Positions 8,520 to 17,192 of a DNA stretch of 64,000 nt are shown here, one piece after another. This DNA is from Bin87 sp965204905 (lineage in GTDB: Bacteria > Chloroflexota > Dehalococcoidia > Lucifugimonadales > UBA3495), in assembly GCA_965204905.1 (NCBI GenBank), contig OZ242042.1:186001-250000 (forward strand), read 5' to 3'. The translations under genes and the position numbers were made by a program. Below the pieces are notes generated by a model. That model did no database searches. It saw only the letters and a list, made by a program, of their open reading frames with translations, and was not told where the DNA came from. Position 1 is the first letter of the stretch; the number at the start of each line of letters is the position of its first letter.

Positions 8520-9914
8520 ATGGCCAGCCAGAGCGAACAACCCCATCTCCCCGTGCCGGCCGGCGACATCGGCCTGCTCACCGATTTCTATGAGCTGACC
8601 ATGGCCCAATCCTACTTCGCCGAGGGCATGGACGGCGAGGCCACCTTCAGCCTCTACGTGCGCGAATACCCGCCCGAGCGCGGATACCTGGTCGCCGCCG
8701 GCGTGGACGATGCGCTCGACTGCCTGGCAGCGCTGTCCTTCAACGACGCCAGCGTGGACTATCTGCGCGACACCGGCGTATTCACGGCAGATTTCCTGGA
8801 ATACCTGCGCGAGTTCCGGTTCACCGGCAGCGTGCGCGCCATGCCGGAGGGCAGCCTCTTCTTCACCGACGGGCCCATATTGGAAGTGACCGCGCCCGTC
8901 ATCGTGGCCCAGCTTGCCGAGACCATCGTCATCAACCAGGTGCAGTACCAGTCCTTGCTGGCCACCAAGTCGGCCCGCTGCGTAATGGCGGCGGAGGGCC
9001 GACCCCTGGCGGACTTCGCCGCCCGCCGCACCCACGGCTCGGAGGCATCGCTGCGGATGGCCCGTGCGTCGTACATCGCCGGATTCGGCGCGACCAGCAA
9101 CGTGCTGGCCGCCCGGCGCTACGGAATCCCGCCCACCGGCACCATGGCCCACTCCTACATCACCAGCTTCGACGACGAGGCCGCAGCCTTCCGCGCCTAC
9201 GCCCGCCGGTTCCCCGACCGCAGCATCCTCCTGCTCGACACCTACGACACCATCGACGCCGCCCGCATCGCCGTGGACGTGGCCAAGGAGATGGAGGCCG
9301 ACGGCCATCGCCTCACCGGCGTGCGCCTCGACTCCGGCGACTTCGACGACCTCAGCCGGCAGGTGCGCCACATCCTGGACGACGCCGGCCTCGACTACGT
9401 GCGCATCGTCGCCAGCGGTGGCCTCGATGAGTACGAACTGGACCGGCTGGTCCAGGGCGGCGCGCCCATCGACATGTTCGGCGTGGGCACCCGGGTGGGC
9501 GTGTCCGCCGACGCGCCGTATTGCGACATGGTGTACAAGATGGTGTGCTACGACGGCCGGCCCGTGATGAAACTCAGCGCCGGCAAGTCGTCCCTCCCCG
9601 GAGGCAAGCAGGTATTCCGTCAGTACGACCCACACGGCAACATGGCCGGCGACGTAATCGCCCTGGAAGACGAGCGCCATGAGTCGGCTGAACCGCTGCT
9701 CGCCCTCGCCATGTCCGACGGCCTACGCATCCTGCCGCCCAGCCCCATCGACGCCGCCCGCCAGCGCGTTGCCGACGGTCTGGCGAAGCTGCCCGACCAA
9801 TACCGCAAACTCAGAACGCCGGCCCGCTACCCCGTATCCGTTAGCGCCGGCCTCCAACGGCTGGAAACGCAAATTCGCGGCGACCTATCCGCCGGTCGAT
9901 CCCAAGGAGCCTGA
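8520..9914 (+). CDS. pncB: Nicotinate phosphoribosyltransferase
   Basis: 464 residues. Catalyses nicotinate + PRPP (+ATP) to nicotinate mononucleotide, the first step of the Preiss-Handler NAD salvage pathway. Seen: LLTDFYELTMAQSYF near the N-terminus, ADFAARRTHGSEASLRMARA (nicotinate/PRPP site region), GTMAHSYI, SILLLDTYDTIDAARIA, GVRLDSGDFDDLSRQVR and IVASGGLDEYEL, all typical of the NAPRTase family. The ATG at 8520 matches the family N-terminus; the frame from 8430 adds an implausible Arg-rich leader. It is divergent from rph and precedes the ETF gene by 21 bp, so co-transcription is likely. Confidence 0.95.
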   Translation: MASQSEQPHLPVPAGDIGLLTDFYELTMAQSYFAEGMDGEATFSLYVREYPPERGYLVAAGVDDALDCLAALSFNDASVDYLRDTGVFTADFLEYLREFRFTGSVRAMPEGSLFFTDGPILEVTAPVIVAQLAETIVINQVQYQSLLATKSARCVMAAEGRPLADFAARRTHGSEASLRMARASYIAGFGATSNVLAARRYGIPPTGTMAHSYITSFDDEAAAFRAYARRFPDRSILLLDTYDTIDAARIAVDVAKEMEADGHRLTGVRLDSGDFDDLSRQVRHILDDAGLDYVRIVASGGLDEYELDRLVQGGAPIDMFGVGTRVGVSADAPYCDMVYKMVCYDGRPVMKLSAGKSSLPGGKQVFRQYDPHGNMAGDVIALEDERHESAEPLLALAMSDGLRILPPSPIDAARQRVADGLAKLPDQYRKLRTPARYPVSVSAGLQRLETQIRGDLSAGRSQGA

Positions 9915-9935
9915 TTCCTCAAGGAGCCCGATTCA

Positions 9936-11813
9936 ATGAAAATAGCAGTCTGCGTGAAATACGTTCCCGTCGTTTCCCGCATTCAGTTCGACTACGAAAA
10001 CAAGGTCATCAAGCGCGAGGGCGTCCCGTCGGAAATTAACCCCTTCGACCTGCTGGGCATCAACATGGCCGTTGACCTCAAGGACGGCGACGCCGACAGC
10101 GTCGTCGCCCTGTCCATGGGGCCGCCCAACGCCGCCGAGGGATTGACCCAGTGCCATGCGCTGGGCGCAGACCGCGCCGTGCTGCTGTCCGACCGCGCCC
10201 TGGCCGGCAGCGATACCCTAGCCACCGCGCAGGCCCTCTCCCTGGCGTTGCAGCGCGAATCTCCCGACCTCATCGTCTGCGGACGCAACAGCAGCGACGC
10301 CGAAACCGGACAGGTCGGGCCGGAAGTCGCCGAGCTTATGGGCCTGCCCCACATCGGCAACGTGCGCAAGCTGGACGTTGACCGAGCCGGCAATCGCATC
10401 ACCGTCGAACGCGCCACCGACGAAGGCTACCAGGTGCTGGAGTGCCCGCTGCCCGCCGTGGTCTGCGTCACCGAGGGCGCCGGGCAGGAACGCTACCCCG
10501 GCCGCGAGGAAATGGCCGAGGCCGAGACCAAGACCGTCGAGCAACTGGCCTGCGCCGACCTCACCGATGACCTCTCCCTGTTCGGCCTTGAAGGCTCACC
10601 CACCTGGGTCGAGGACATCCGCCTCGTCGAACCCGACCGCCTCGGCGTGGTCATCCGCGACGAGACGCCCGAGGAAGCGGCCCGCCAGATCGCCGAGCAT
10701 CTGCGTGAACGCCTGGCATCCCTCGCCGCCGAGGCCGGCCAGGACCCCGACGATGCCGAACTGCCGCACCACGACGGCGGCGACCGCCCCATCTGGGTGG
10801 TGGCCGAGCTTGCCCGTAACTCTGATGGAATCTTGGGCGTGAGGCAGGTAACCCTGGAGATGCTGGGCAAGGCCCGCGCCCTAACCCCCATCACGCAGAG
10901 TGAAGTCGTCGCGGTGGTAATCAGCGATTCCATCGGCGAACCCGCGCAACAAATGGGCATACTGCGCCAACTCGTCAAGGGCGGCGCCGACCGCGTACTC
11001 ACCCTGGACACTACCGGACTGGGCCCGATCTGCGGACGGGGTGTCGCCGACAGCCTGTCCGACGCCGTCGCCGCCGCGCCTCCCTACGCGGTCCTGTTCG
11101 CCGCCACCGCCGACGGACGCGACCTCGCCGCCCGCATCGCCGCCCGCCTGCGCCTGGGACTCACCGGCGACGCTATCGACCTCGAAATCAACGACGCCGG
11201 CCAGCTGGTGCAGCTCAAGCCGGCCCTGGGCGGCAACGTCGTCGCGCCCATCCTGTCGAAGACCCTGCCCAACCTGGTAACGCTGCGCCCCGGCGTGCTG
11301 ACGCCGGCCGCCCCGGAAGACGGCGCCAGGTCGGTGCGGATGGATGCCATAACTCTGGCGACGCCATCCGGCGCAGATGTGACGCTGCTCAACGAGCATT
11401 TCTCCGAGGAACACGGCGCGCTGGAACTCACGTCCGCTGAAGTGGTCGTCGGCGTCGGCATGGGCGTGACCGAAGAGGGCGTACCCACCGCGCAACAGCT
11501 CGCCTCCACCATCGGCGCGTCCATCTGCACCACCCGCAACGTGGTGCATTCCGGTTGGCTGCCCCATCACATCCAGGTGGGCATCAGCGGGCGCACCATC
11601 GCGCCGCAGGTGTACCTGGCCGTGGGCATCCGGGGTGCGTTCAACCACACCGTGGGCATCCAGAAAGCCGGCGTCATCCTCGCCATCAACCGCAACCACC
11701 GCGCCGCCATCTTCCGCGCCGCCGACTTCGGCATCGTAGGCGACTGGAACGAATACCTCCCATCAGTAGTCGAAGCCATCAAACCGGTCCTAGCGGAGCA
11801 CGGGTTAGGGTAA
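9936..11813 (+). CDS. Fused electron-transfer flavoprotein, beta-alpha
   Basis: 625 residues. Residues 1-~260 are EtfB/FixA-like (MKIAVCVKYVPV, PFDLLGINMAVDLKDG, the AMP/adenine-nucleotide fold with DLIVCGRNSSDAETGQVGPE). Residues ~285-625 are EtfA/FixB-like (PIWVVAELARNSDGILGV) and end with the FAD-binding APQVYLAVGIRGAFNHTVGI and AILAINRNHRAAIFRAADFG-type region. ETF carries electrons from flavin dehydrogenases to the quinone pool. The usual two-subunit arrangement is here a single polypeptide. No ETF-quinone oxidoreductase or acyl-CoA dehydrogenase is adjacent, so partners must lie elsewhere. Confidence 0.92.
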   Translation: MKIAVCVKYVPVVSRIQFDYENKVIKREGVPSEINPFDLLGINMAVDLKDGDADSVVALSMGPPNAAEGLTQCHALGADRAVLLSDRALAGSDTLATAQALSLALQRESPDLIVCGRNSSDAETGQVGPEVAELMGLPHIGNVRKLDVDRAGNRITVERATDEGYQVLECPLPAVVCVTEGAGQERYPGREEMAEAETKTVEQLACADLTDDLSLFGLEGSPTWVEDIRLVEPDRLGVVIRDETPEEAARQIAEHLRERLASLAAEAGQDPDDAELPHHDGGDRPIWVVAELARNSDGILGVRQVTLEMLGKARALTPITQSEVVAVVISDSIGEPAQQMGILRQLVKGGADRVLTLDTTGLGPICGRGVADSLSDAVAAAPPYAVLFAATADGRDLAARIAARLRLGLTGDAIDLEINDAGQLVQLKPALGGNVVAPILSKTLPNLVTLRPGVLTPAAPEDGARSVRMDAITLATPSGADVTLLNEHFSEEHGALELTSAEVVVGVGMGVTEEGVPTAQQLASTIGASICTTRNVVHSGWLPHHIQVGISGRTIAPQVYLAVGIRGAFNHTVGIQKAGVILAINRNHRAAIFRAADFGIVGDWNEYLPSVVEAIKPVLAEHGLG

Positions 11814-11866
11814 TCTCCCCCGGCCCTCTCGGTTTTCAAAACCCCACCCGCCAATACCGCCCCTCA

Positions 11867-12030
11867 GGCGTACCCACTTTGCACAACCTGTCATTGCGAG
11901 CGCAGCGCGGCAATCCCGCCCCCTACCGTCATTCCCGCGAAAGAACGTCACCCCTGCGTAGGCAGGGGCGGGAATCCAGAAAATCCCGAAATAACTGCCC
12001 GCCCTGTATCAAGTACGGGGCGGGCAGTTC
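11867..12030. repeat. Clustered REP-like palindromic repeats
   Basis: Holds a TCATTGCGAGCGCAGCG-type unit (11891-11918, with a shared leader from ~11868) whose near-identical copy lies at 14967-15019. It is followed by an ATTCCCGC...GCGGGAAT inverted unit (about 11930-11975) and a strong hairpin with arms AACTGCCCGCCC/GGCGGGCAGTT (11993-12030). The last may terminate the ETF transcript. Related units recur at 32059-32150 and 42739-42784. Confidence 0.7.
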
Positions 12031-12213
12031 CTGATTCTGACAATTCCCCAAAGCGGGTTGCGTATGAATGACGAGGAAATTTCGCTACTCCGATTCCGCT
12101 GCCGGCACGTCGGACATCGACCAATTGTCCGACGGATTTCGCAATTATCCAAAATGCCTGAAATTCCGGGTATTTCCGGGTTCTCGGACCCCGGCGGCAT
12201 AGGAGGCTTCCCG

Positions 12214-13026
12214 ATGATGAACGAGAATGAACGACGCAACTCACCAAAAAATCGTTGGACCCGCTGGTACATGTGGCTCGCCTACGGCGGCGGCGTCCTG
12301 GCCGTGATCGCGGCCGTGGTCGTAATCGTGGTGATGGCGCCCGCCCCCAGCAGTAACGGCAAAACGGTGGTGAGTCACCACAACATGGCGACGCTGAGCC
12401 CCCACGACGCGGCTGCGCTGATCCGCCAACACCCCAGCATCAGCAGCCCCGCCGAATTGGACGACCTGCAATTCATCGCGAATCAGGATGGCATCACTCT
12501 CGATGAGTCCATCGCGCGTTATGCCTGGCGCGACGACTTCTCAAGGATGGTAACGGCCATCGAGGACGAGGACCCCGACAGCGTCGTTGATGCTGGATCC
12601 GGCAAATCCGGCAGGTTGTCGGCCTGGATCAATTTTTCAGGTTCCATCTCCGGCAACGCCCGGAATGCCATCGACAAATTCAAGTCCGAAAACCCTCACG
12701 TTACGGTCAGCCTGCAAACCGGTAAAGACCCGGGGTTTACCAAGCGGGAGGCGGATGCAGCGGTAGTCGGAGCGCATTTCGCGGTGATGGCAGAGGACGG
12801 TGTACAGGACAGCGTGACCTTTTACGACAGCGACGCCATTGAAATCGTCGTGACCGTCCAGATGGCGACTCCGCCCTCCGGTGAAAAACTATCCTCGCTG
12901 GAGAAGGCAGCCGAGCGCGGCGCCGCCGAGGCCACCAGGCCGGGCATCACGGACAGCCTCGCCATATCGCTGTCGGTCGTCCAGCATGACCTAACGGGAA
13001 CCGATGACTCCCGTGCGCCCAACTGA
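12214..13026 (+). CDS. Single-pass membrane protein, hypothetical
   Basis: About 270 residues. A short basic cytosolic N-terminus (KNRWTRWYMWLAYGG) leads into one strong membrane helix (VLAVIAAVVVIVVMAPA), followed by a ~230-residue soluble, probably extracytoplasmic, domain. It includes SPHDAAALIRQHPSISSPAE and GRLSAWINFSGSISGNARN stretches. No family recognised. The ATG at 12214 has AGGAGG eight nt upstream (12201-12206), deciding it over the in-frame ATG at 12058, whose extension reads through repeat DNA. Confidence 0.6.
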   Translation: MMNENERRNSPKNRWTRWYMWLAYGGGVLAVIAAVVVIVVMAPAPSSNGKTVVSHHNMATLSPHDAAALIRQHPSISSPAELDDLQFIANQDGITLDESIARYAWRDDFSRMVTAIEDEDPDSVVDAGSGKSGRLSAWINFSGSISGNARNAIDKFKSENPHVTVSLQTGKDPGFTKREADAAVVGAHFAVMAEDGVQDSVTFYDSDAIEIVVTVQMATPPSGEKLSSLEKAAERGAAEATRPGITDSLAISLSVVQHDLTGTDDSRAPN

Positions 13027-13157
13027 CGCGGTTTGACACACACCGTTCGATTAGATGAGGAACGCGCTTTGACGTAACTTGCCTAACTATACCCCACATC
13101 ACTCGCCAAACCTCCGGCCAACGCCCGACGCCGGCTGCTCCAAAAACGCGAAAATCC

Positions 13158-13365
13158 AGCGACACTTCCTCCCTTGCCTCCACTCATCACTACCATAGTT
13201 AACTGGCGTCCCAATCCATCCCGTTTATCCATGTAAATTTCCACCGCTCCCCCAAACCCACTCATCTGCCCGCCAAAACCACCGATAACGCCCCCAAAAC
13301 CCTTCTCGCGGCCCCCATTCAGCCCCCCGACCCGCCCAATGTCCTGCCTGAATTTAAGGGGCAAG
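13158..13365 (+). repeat. Composite repeat, degraded copy A
   Basis: Within an intergenic stretch (13027-13583) that holds no convincing gene. It starts with a GACACTTCCTCCCTTGCC-type block, continues with a CTACCATAGTTAAC block, then a stretch matching the 5' coding part of the HTH gene at 14423 (CTGCCCGCCAAAACCACCGA, then the C/A-rich block to CCTGCCTGAATT). The match stops at about 13365, so this is a truncated copy with no open frame. A TATAAT hexamer at 13549-13554 may be the -10 of the next gene. Confidence 0.7.
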
Positions 13366-13583
13366 GCGGTCAGCACGCGGAAGACTAGGACGCAATATCG
13401 CATACCACGCTCCGGCCGTAGCGCCGACAACCCTGAACCTCGCCGACCCGAATCAATCATCCAACGGCAAGGAAAACCCCATAACCGTCAAAAGGAGCGT
13501 CAATCGAAAGGCCCGGTAATTTCCCGCCGGTGCGTGCCTTGGAAACGCTATAATGGTAAAAACACTCCTAACGGTACTGCCCC

Positions 13584-14231
13584 ATGGTTATGGAATCGCA
13601 GCTTGACCCCGAATCCCCCGTCGCTCGGATGATGGCCGAGTTGCAAGCTAACCCGGCGGCCCGGGATCTATTCCTGCGCTCGGCGTTGGCGGCAGAGAAA
13701 AGAGGACAGACTCCCGAAGACTTGTTGACCCACCTGGAAGAAGCTGTTGCCAACTTGATGAAATCTATCCAAGATACTGTTGTTGATACTGCCTGCCTCA
13801 AGAGTATGGACGTGGAAGCCCGGCTGCATCGCAGAGTGCGCTCGCGGGTTAGCCAGTCGCTGGGACTCCGACGCGCCCGGATTATGCAGAGTCAACTACT
13901 GGAACCGTTGCCGGAACTGGTGGAGCGAATGGACGCGGCCCTCGCCGACGGCCTGATTACCGACGACCAGGACAGCCGAGTGGAAGCCACCGACGTCATC
14001 CTGCGCGCCGAGCGCAAAAACGACGGCGCGACGATATGGGTTGCCATTGAAGCGTCCAGCAGCATCAAAGAGAGCGACATTTTGAGAGCGCGGGAGAGCG
14101 CGGACGTTCTGGCCGTAATGTTCGAGCAGCCCACCGAGGCCGCGGTAGTCGGGCACCGCATCAGCATCCTGGACGAAAAACGCGCCGATGATGCCCGAGT
14201 CCACGTGCTGATGGTTGCTCCCAGCTTGTGA
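13584..14231 (+). CDS. Hypothetical protein, possible nuclease-like C-terminus
   Basis: 215 residues. The N-terminal ~70 are helical (ARMMAELQANPAARDLFLRS), then a basic region (EARLHRRVRSRVSQSLGLRR). The C-terminal ~90 read VEATDVILRAERKNDGATIW-VAIEASSSI-KESDILRARESADVLA. The order D...E-x-S and the 'dI xRA xxRAdvLa' pattern recall small PD-(D/E)XK-like hypothetical proteins in which the Lys is replaced; this is inference. The ATG at 13584 is used, and 13590 is an alternative. It is flanked on both sides by copies of the composite repeat, suggesting an accessory, recently rearranged region. Confidence 0.6.
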   Translation: MVMESQLDPESPVARMMAELQANPAARDLFLRSALAAEKRGQTPEDLLTHLEEAVANLMKSIQDTVVDTACLKSMDVEARLHRRVRSRVSQSLGLRRARIMQSQLLEPLPELVERMDAALADGLITDDQDSRVEATDVILRAERKNDGATIWVAIEASSSIKESDILRARESADVLAVMFEQPTEAAVVGHRISILDEKRADDARVHVLMVAPSL

Positions 14232-14327
14232 AGTCACCTGCCTTTTGTGGCAAAAAGCTGCGCCATCGCCCCCATCATCACCCAAATTCCCCCAAAAAAG
14301 CCACAGTTCAGACACCGCCCGCGCCCC

Positions 14328-14610
14328 GGTGACACTTCCCCCTTGCCCCAACCCTTTACCCATCCTTACCATGTTAACCAGTACCCCAAATCTAACTCGC
14401 CACTCAGGCATGGATCCGTCCAATGCCCACGCCCAAACACCGCAAAAACCGCTCCCCCAAACCCGCTCAACTGCCCGCCAAAGCCACCGATAGCGCCCCC
14501 AAAACGCTTCTCCCGGCGCCCATTCAGCCCTACGACCCGCCCAATGCCCTGCCTGAATTAGCGGAAATGAGCGGAAGTGAGCGGGAAATCGACCTTTCCG
14601 CCCTTTCGCC
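14328..14610 (+). repeat. Composite repeat, intact copy B
   Basis: The most complete copy. GACACTTCCCCCTTGCCCC (from ~14330) is followed by CATCCTTACCATGTTAACC, then the coding start of the HTH gene at 14423 and its Pro/Lys/Ala-rich 5' segment, ending in the GCGGAAATGAGCGGAAGTGA block near 14562-14585. Copies A (13158-13365) and C (39400-39720, opposite strand) share blocks in the same order. Confidence 0.7.
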
Positions 14611-14965
14611 GCGCCAGCAGGCCGCCCTTCCCATCGTCGCCTGCTTCCCCTCCATCGTCCAGGCCGCCCGCGCTGCCGGCGTTGGCGAGTCCACCCTACG
14701 CCGCTGGCTCACCGATCCGGCGTTCAGCAACTGCCTCGCGGAACTCCGTCGCCGATCCGCCAACATCGCCCGTCAGAAACTCCTGGAACTCACCCCGCTC
14801 TGCGTCTCCGTCCTCGCCGACGCCATGCGAGATCCTGACCCGGCCATCCGCCTCCGCGCCGTCAACTACGCCCTGTCCTTCAACCTCCGCGCCGCCGAAC
14901 TCGAAAACCTCCATTCCGACCTGAACACCCTCGAAACCGCCATCAACCTCCTCCAACAACCCTGA
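14423..14965 (+). CDS. Phage-type helix-turn-helix (terminase small-like) protein
   Basis: 180 residues. The first ~50 are Pro/Lys/Ala-rich and disordered (SPKPAQLPAKATDSAPKTLL). Residues ~58-100 form a DNA-binding HTH of the phage terminase-small-subunit/phBC6A51 kind: LSPRQQAALPIVACFPSIVQ, AARAAGVGESTLRRWLTDP, FSNCLAELRRRS. The remainder is helical (LLELTPLCVSVLADAMRDPD). No large terminase, portal or integrase is nearby, so this is probably a domesticated or stand-alone mobile regulator. Its 5' part lies inside a repeat found three times in the window. Start chosen where the repeat homology turns coding. Confidence 0.65.
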   Translation: MPTPKHRKNRSPKPAQLPAKATDSAPKTLLPAPIQPYDPPNALPELAEMSGSEREIDLSALSPRQQAALPIVACFPSIVQAARAAGVGESTLRRWLTDPAFSNCLAELRRRSANIARQKLLELTPLCVSVLADAMRDPDPAIRLRAVNYALSFNLRAAELENLHSDLNTLETAINLLQQP

Positions 14966-14966
14966 T

Positions 14967-15019
14967 CCGTACCCACTTCTCGCACTTTGTCATTGCGAGC
15001 GCAGCGTGGCAATCCCGTC
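14967..15019 (+). repeat. REP-like repeat, second copy
   Basis: Begins CCGTACCCACTTCTCGCACT and continues with TCATTGCGAGCGCAGCG and TGGCAATCCCG. It matches the unit at ~11868-11918 nearly base for base over about 50 bp. It sits between the HTH gene and the small gene at 15039. Confidence 0.7.
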
Positions 15020-15038
15020 GCCGAAAGGAAGTACTCCC

Positions 15039-15371
15039 ATGACCATCTCCCAAATCCGCCGCCGCATCAACGCCCTCAAGCGCAAGTTCGCCCCCGAACT
15101 CGCCATCCTCAAGCTCCGCCGCATCGCCGAAGCCGTCTCCGACGAATGGGATCCTTCTGACCCCCCGGAACCCGCCGAAGTCATCGGGCGCATCGCCGAT
15201 GCCGGCTTCCGCCTCCCTAGATTTATGTGGCTCCGCCGCTACCTCGATGACATCCGACGCCAGGAGGACGTCCCCGAGCCTGAATCAATCGTCCTCCAGT
15301 TACTCCCCTGGGCCGACCACAAACGCTACCGCGCCTTTCTCCTCCGGGACCTGCCGGCGCCTGCCTGCTAG
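15039..15371 (+). CDS. Hypothetical basic protein beside HTH gene
   Basis: 110 residues, basic, starting MTISQIRRRINALKRKFAPE and ending LLRDLPAPAC. It is helical with a central EWDPSDPPEPAEVIGRIADA turn. AAGGAAG lies eight nt before the ATG at 15039, which decides the start. It follows the phage-type HTH gene on the same strand with only a REP element between, so the two may travel together. No family recognised. Confidence 0.55.
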   Translation: MTISQIRRRINALKRKFAPELAILKLRRIAEAVSDEWDPSDPPEPAEVIGRIADAGFRLPRFMWLRRYLDDIRRQEDVPEPESIVLQLLPWADHKRYRAFLLRDLPAPAC

Positions 15372-15395
15372 CGTTCCGTTTTAGGTGGTATGAAC

Positions 15396-15421
15396 GTAGG
15401 GGTGACCCTTGTGGTCGCCCT
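15396..15421. repeat. GTAGGGGCG-type palindrome, divergent copy
   Basis: GTAGGGGTGACC and GGTCGCCCT arms around a five-base centre. It is the most diverged member of a family whose perfect copy is at 63648-63675. It lies in the gap before the formate dehydrogenase gene. Confidence 0.55.
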
Positions 15422-15554
15422 GGCTATACTAGCCATGCCCTCAACCCGGTTTAGACTGAGTCATTGCGCTTGCGTTTGTCCGGCGTTACAGTAGGCGTAA
15501 TTTCAAAATAGTACAAAAAGTTTCAGTTTGGGGCATCCGTCAAGGAGGTTGGCC

Positions 15555-16772
15555 ATGAGTTCCGGTTCCGGGCAGAAGATTGTGTGCGTCCTGTACGACG
15601 ACCCGGTGGCGGGCTTCCCGCCCCACTACGCGCGCGACGGCATTCCTACGCTGGGTCGGTATCCTGACGGACAGACCTTGCCCTCCCCGTCCTCGGTCGA
15701 TTTCACCCCCGGCCACCTGCTGGGTTCCGTGTCTGGCGGCCTGGGCCTCGCTCCGTTTCTCAAGTCACGCGGGCACGAATTCATCGTAACCTCCGACAAG
15801 GACGGCCCCGACTCGGTGTTCGAGCGGGAGCTGATTGACGCCGACGTGGTGATCTCACAGCCCTTCTGGCCGGCATACCTCACCGCAGAGCGCATCGACA
15901 AAGCTCCCAACCTCAAGATGGCCATCACCGCCGGCATCGGTTCGGACCACGTTGACCTCCAGGCCGCCATCAACCGGGGCATCACGGTCGCCGAAGTGAC
16001 CTGGTGCAACAGCATCAGCGTCGCCGAGCACGCCGTCATGCAGATGCTGGCGCTGGTGCGCGACTACATCCCCCAGTACGGGTGGGTGATGCGCGGCGGC
16101 TGGAACATCGCCGATGCGGCCTCCCGTTCCTACGACATCGAGGGCATGGACGTGGGCGTCGTGGCCGCCGGACGCATCGGCCTGGCCGTGCTCAAGCGCA
16201 TGAAGCCCTTCGACGTAAACCTGCATTACACCGACCGCCACCGCCTGCCCGCCGACGTGGAGGCGGAGCTGGGCGCGACGTTCCACCCAACCGTGGAGTC
16301 GCTGGTCAGCGTGTGCGACGTGGTCAGCATCCACTGCCCGTTGCACCCCGAGACCGAGAATATGTTCAACGACAAGCTCATCGGCAGGATGAAGCGCGGC
16401 TCGTACATCGTGAACACCGCGCGCGGCAAGATTTGCAACCAGGATGCCATCGTCCGCGCCCTGGAGAGCGGCCAGCTTGCGGGCTACGCCGGCGACGTCT
16501 GGTTCCCCCAGCCTGCGCCCAACGATCACCCCTGGCGATCAATGCCCAACCACGCCATGACGCCCCACACGTCCGGCACGTCCCTCTCTGCCCAGGCCCG
16601 CTACGCCGCCGGCGTCCGCGAGATCCTGGAGTGCTGGTTCGATGGGCGCCCCATCCGCGAGGAATACCTGATCGTGCAGGGCGGCGGATTGGCCGGCGTG
16701 GGCGCCCACTCCTACAGCGAAGGCGACGCCACCGGAGGTTCGGAAGAAGCCGCGCGCTTCACCGCAAGCTGA
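15555..16772 (+). CDS. fdh: NAD-dependent formate dehydrogenase
   Basis: 405 residues, co-linear with the metal-free NAD-FDH of methylotrophs such as Pseudomonas sp. 101 (about 400 residues). It oxidises formate to CO2 with NAD+ to NADH. Seen: VLYDDPVAGFPPHYARDGIP, GQTLPSPSSVDFTPGHLLGS (substrate-channel segment), TAGIGSDHVDLQAAI, CNSISVAEH, the dinucleotide motif GVVAAGRIG, NTARGK with R290 and PHTSGTS with H338 in the catalytic positions, and the C-terminal YLIVQGGGLAGVGAHSYSEG. AAGGAGG six nt before the ATG at 15555 fixes the start. It could remove formate produced by demethylation or ring cleavage. Confidence 0.95.
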   Translation: MSSGSGQKIVCVLYDDPVAGFPPHYARDGIPTLGRYPDGQTLPSPSSVDFTPGHLLGSVSGGLGLAPFLKSRGHEFIVTSDKDGPDSVFERELIDADVVISQPFWPAYLTAERIDKAPNLKMAITAGIGSDHVDLQAAINRGITVAEVTWCNSISVAEHAVMQMLALVRDYIPQYGWVMRGGWNIADAASRSYDIEGMDVGVVAAGRIGLAVLKRMKPFDVNLHYTDRHRLPADVEAELGATFHPTVESLVSVCDVVSIHCPLHPETENMFNDKLIGRMKRGSYIVNTARGKICNQDAIVRALESGQLAGYAGDVWFPQPAPNDHPWRSMPNHAMTPHTSGTSLSAQARYAAGVREILECWFDGRPIREEYLIVQGGGLAGVGAHSYSEGDATGGSEEAARFTAS

Positions 16773-16788
16773 CGCGGCTTCTCAAATG

Positions 16789-16826
16789 CCCCCTCTCCCC
16801 TGGTGGGAGAGGGTTGGGTGAGGGGG
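16789..16826 (+). repeat. CCCTCTCCC...GGGAGAGGG hairpin repeat
   Basis: Arms CCCTCTCCC and GGGAGAGGG around a short loop, with a TTGGGTGAGGGGG tail. It starts 16 bp after the formate dehydrogenase stop, so it may end that transcript. Other members: 32656-32713 (interrupted), 61768-61804, and a degenerate one at 48239-48263. Confidence 0.65.
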
Positions 16827-16855
16827 AAGCCTTCGGCAGACCATCGTTTGCGCCG

Positions 16856-17185
16856 CTAGTCGTCCGTCCAGCCGGAAATCGCGCACCCCGGCTCCGGCTT
16901 GCGTGGAAACTCCCGGCACACCCGGGGACGCTCTGCGTAGATGCGGCAGGCAAAGGTGGCTTGGTCCAGCATCGGGCAACATTCGCCCGGATGATCCAGG
17001 AACAGCAAGTTGCCGCCGCCGTCCGCGGTTGCCGCGATGCTGGCAGTTACCCCCAGGCGGTCCGCCGCGCGATAAAAGCCGACGATTTCGTCGCGCTCCA
17101 GCCGCAGGATCAGCGGGCCACGGCAGCACATGGCCCGGCATTCGTCCATGCAGATGCGGCTCGCCTCTGCCGGCGTCAGGTTCAG
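16856..17185 (-). CDS. YkgJ family zinc/iron-chelating domain protein
   Basis: 109 residues starting MLNLTPAEASRICMDECRAM. Cys residues are arranged as in the YkgJ/UPF0153 cluster-binding family: C-x3-C-x3-CC near the N-terminus, GECCPML in the middle, then FACRIYAERPRVCREFP. The exact function of these proteins is unknown. The frame continues upstream to 17353, but that part overlaps the DUF2277 gene; GGTGAGG just before the ATG at 17185 supports the short form. It lies seven bp downstream of the DUF2277 gene, likely one operon. Confidence 0.85.
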   Translation of the reverse strand: MNLTPAEASRICMDECRAMCCRGPLILRLERDEIVGFYRAADRLGVTASIAATADGGGNLLFLDHPGECCPMLDQATFACRIYAERPRVCREFPRKPEPGCAISGWTDD

Positions 17186-17192
17186 CATCGCC

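Noticed and set aside
8481..9680. Minus-strand ORF of 399 residues
   Set aside because: Shadow of nicotinate phosphoribosyltransferase; composition typical of antisense frames in high-GC DNA.
12058..12213. Upstream start of the membrane-protein gene
   Set aside because: It runs through repetitive DNA. AGGAGG before the ATG at 12214 marks the better start.
14423..15371. Prophage
   Set aside because: Only a terminase-small-like HTH and one small protein. No large terminase, portal, capsid or integrase is visible.
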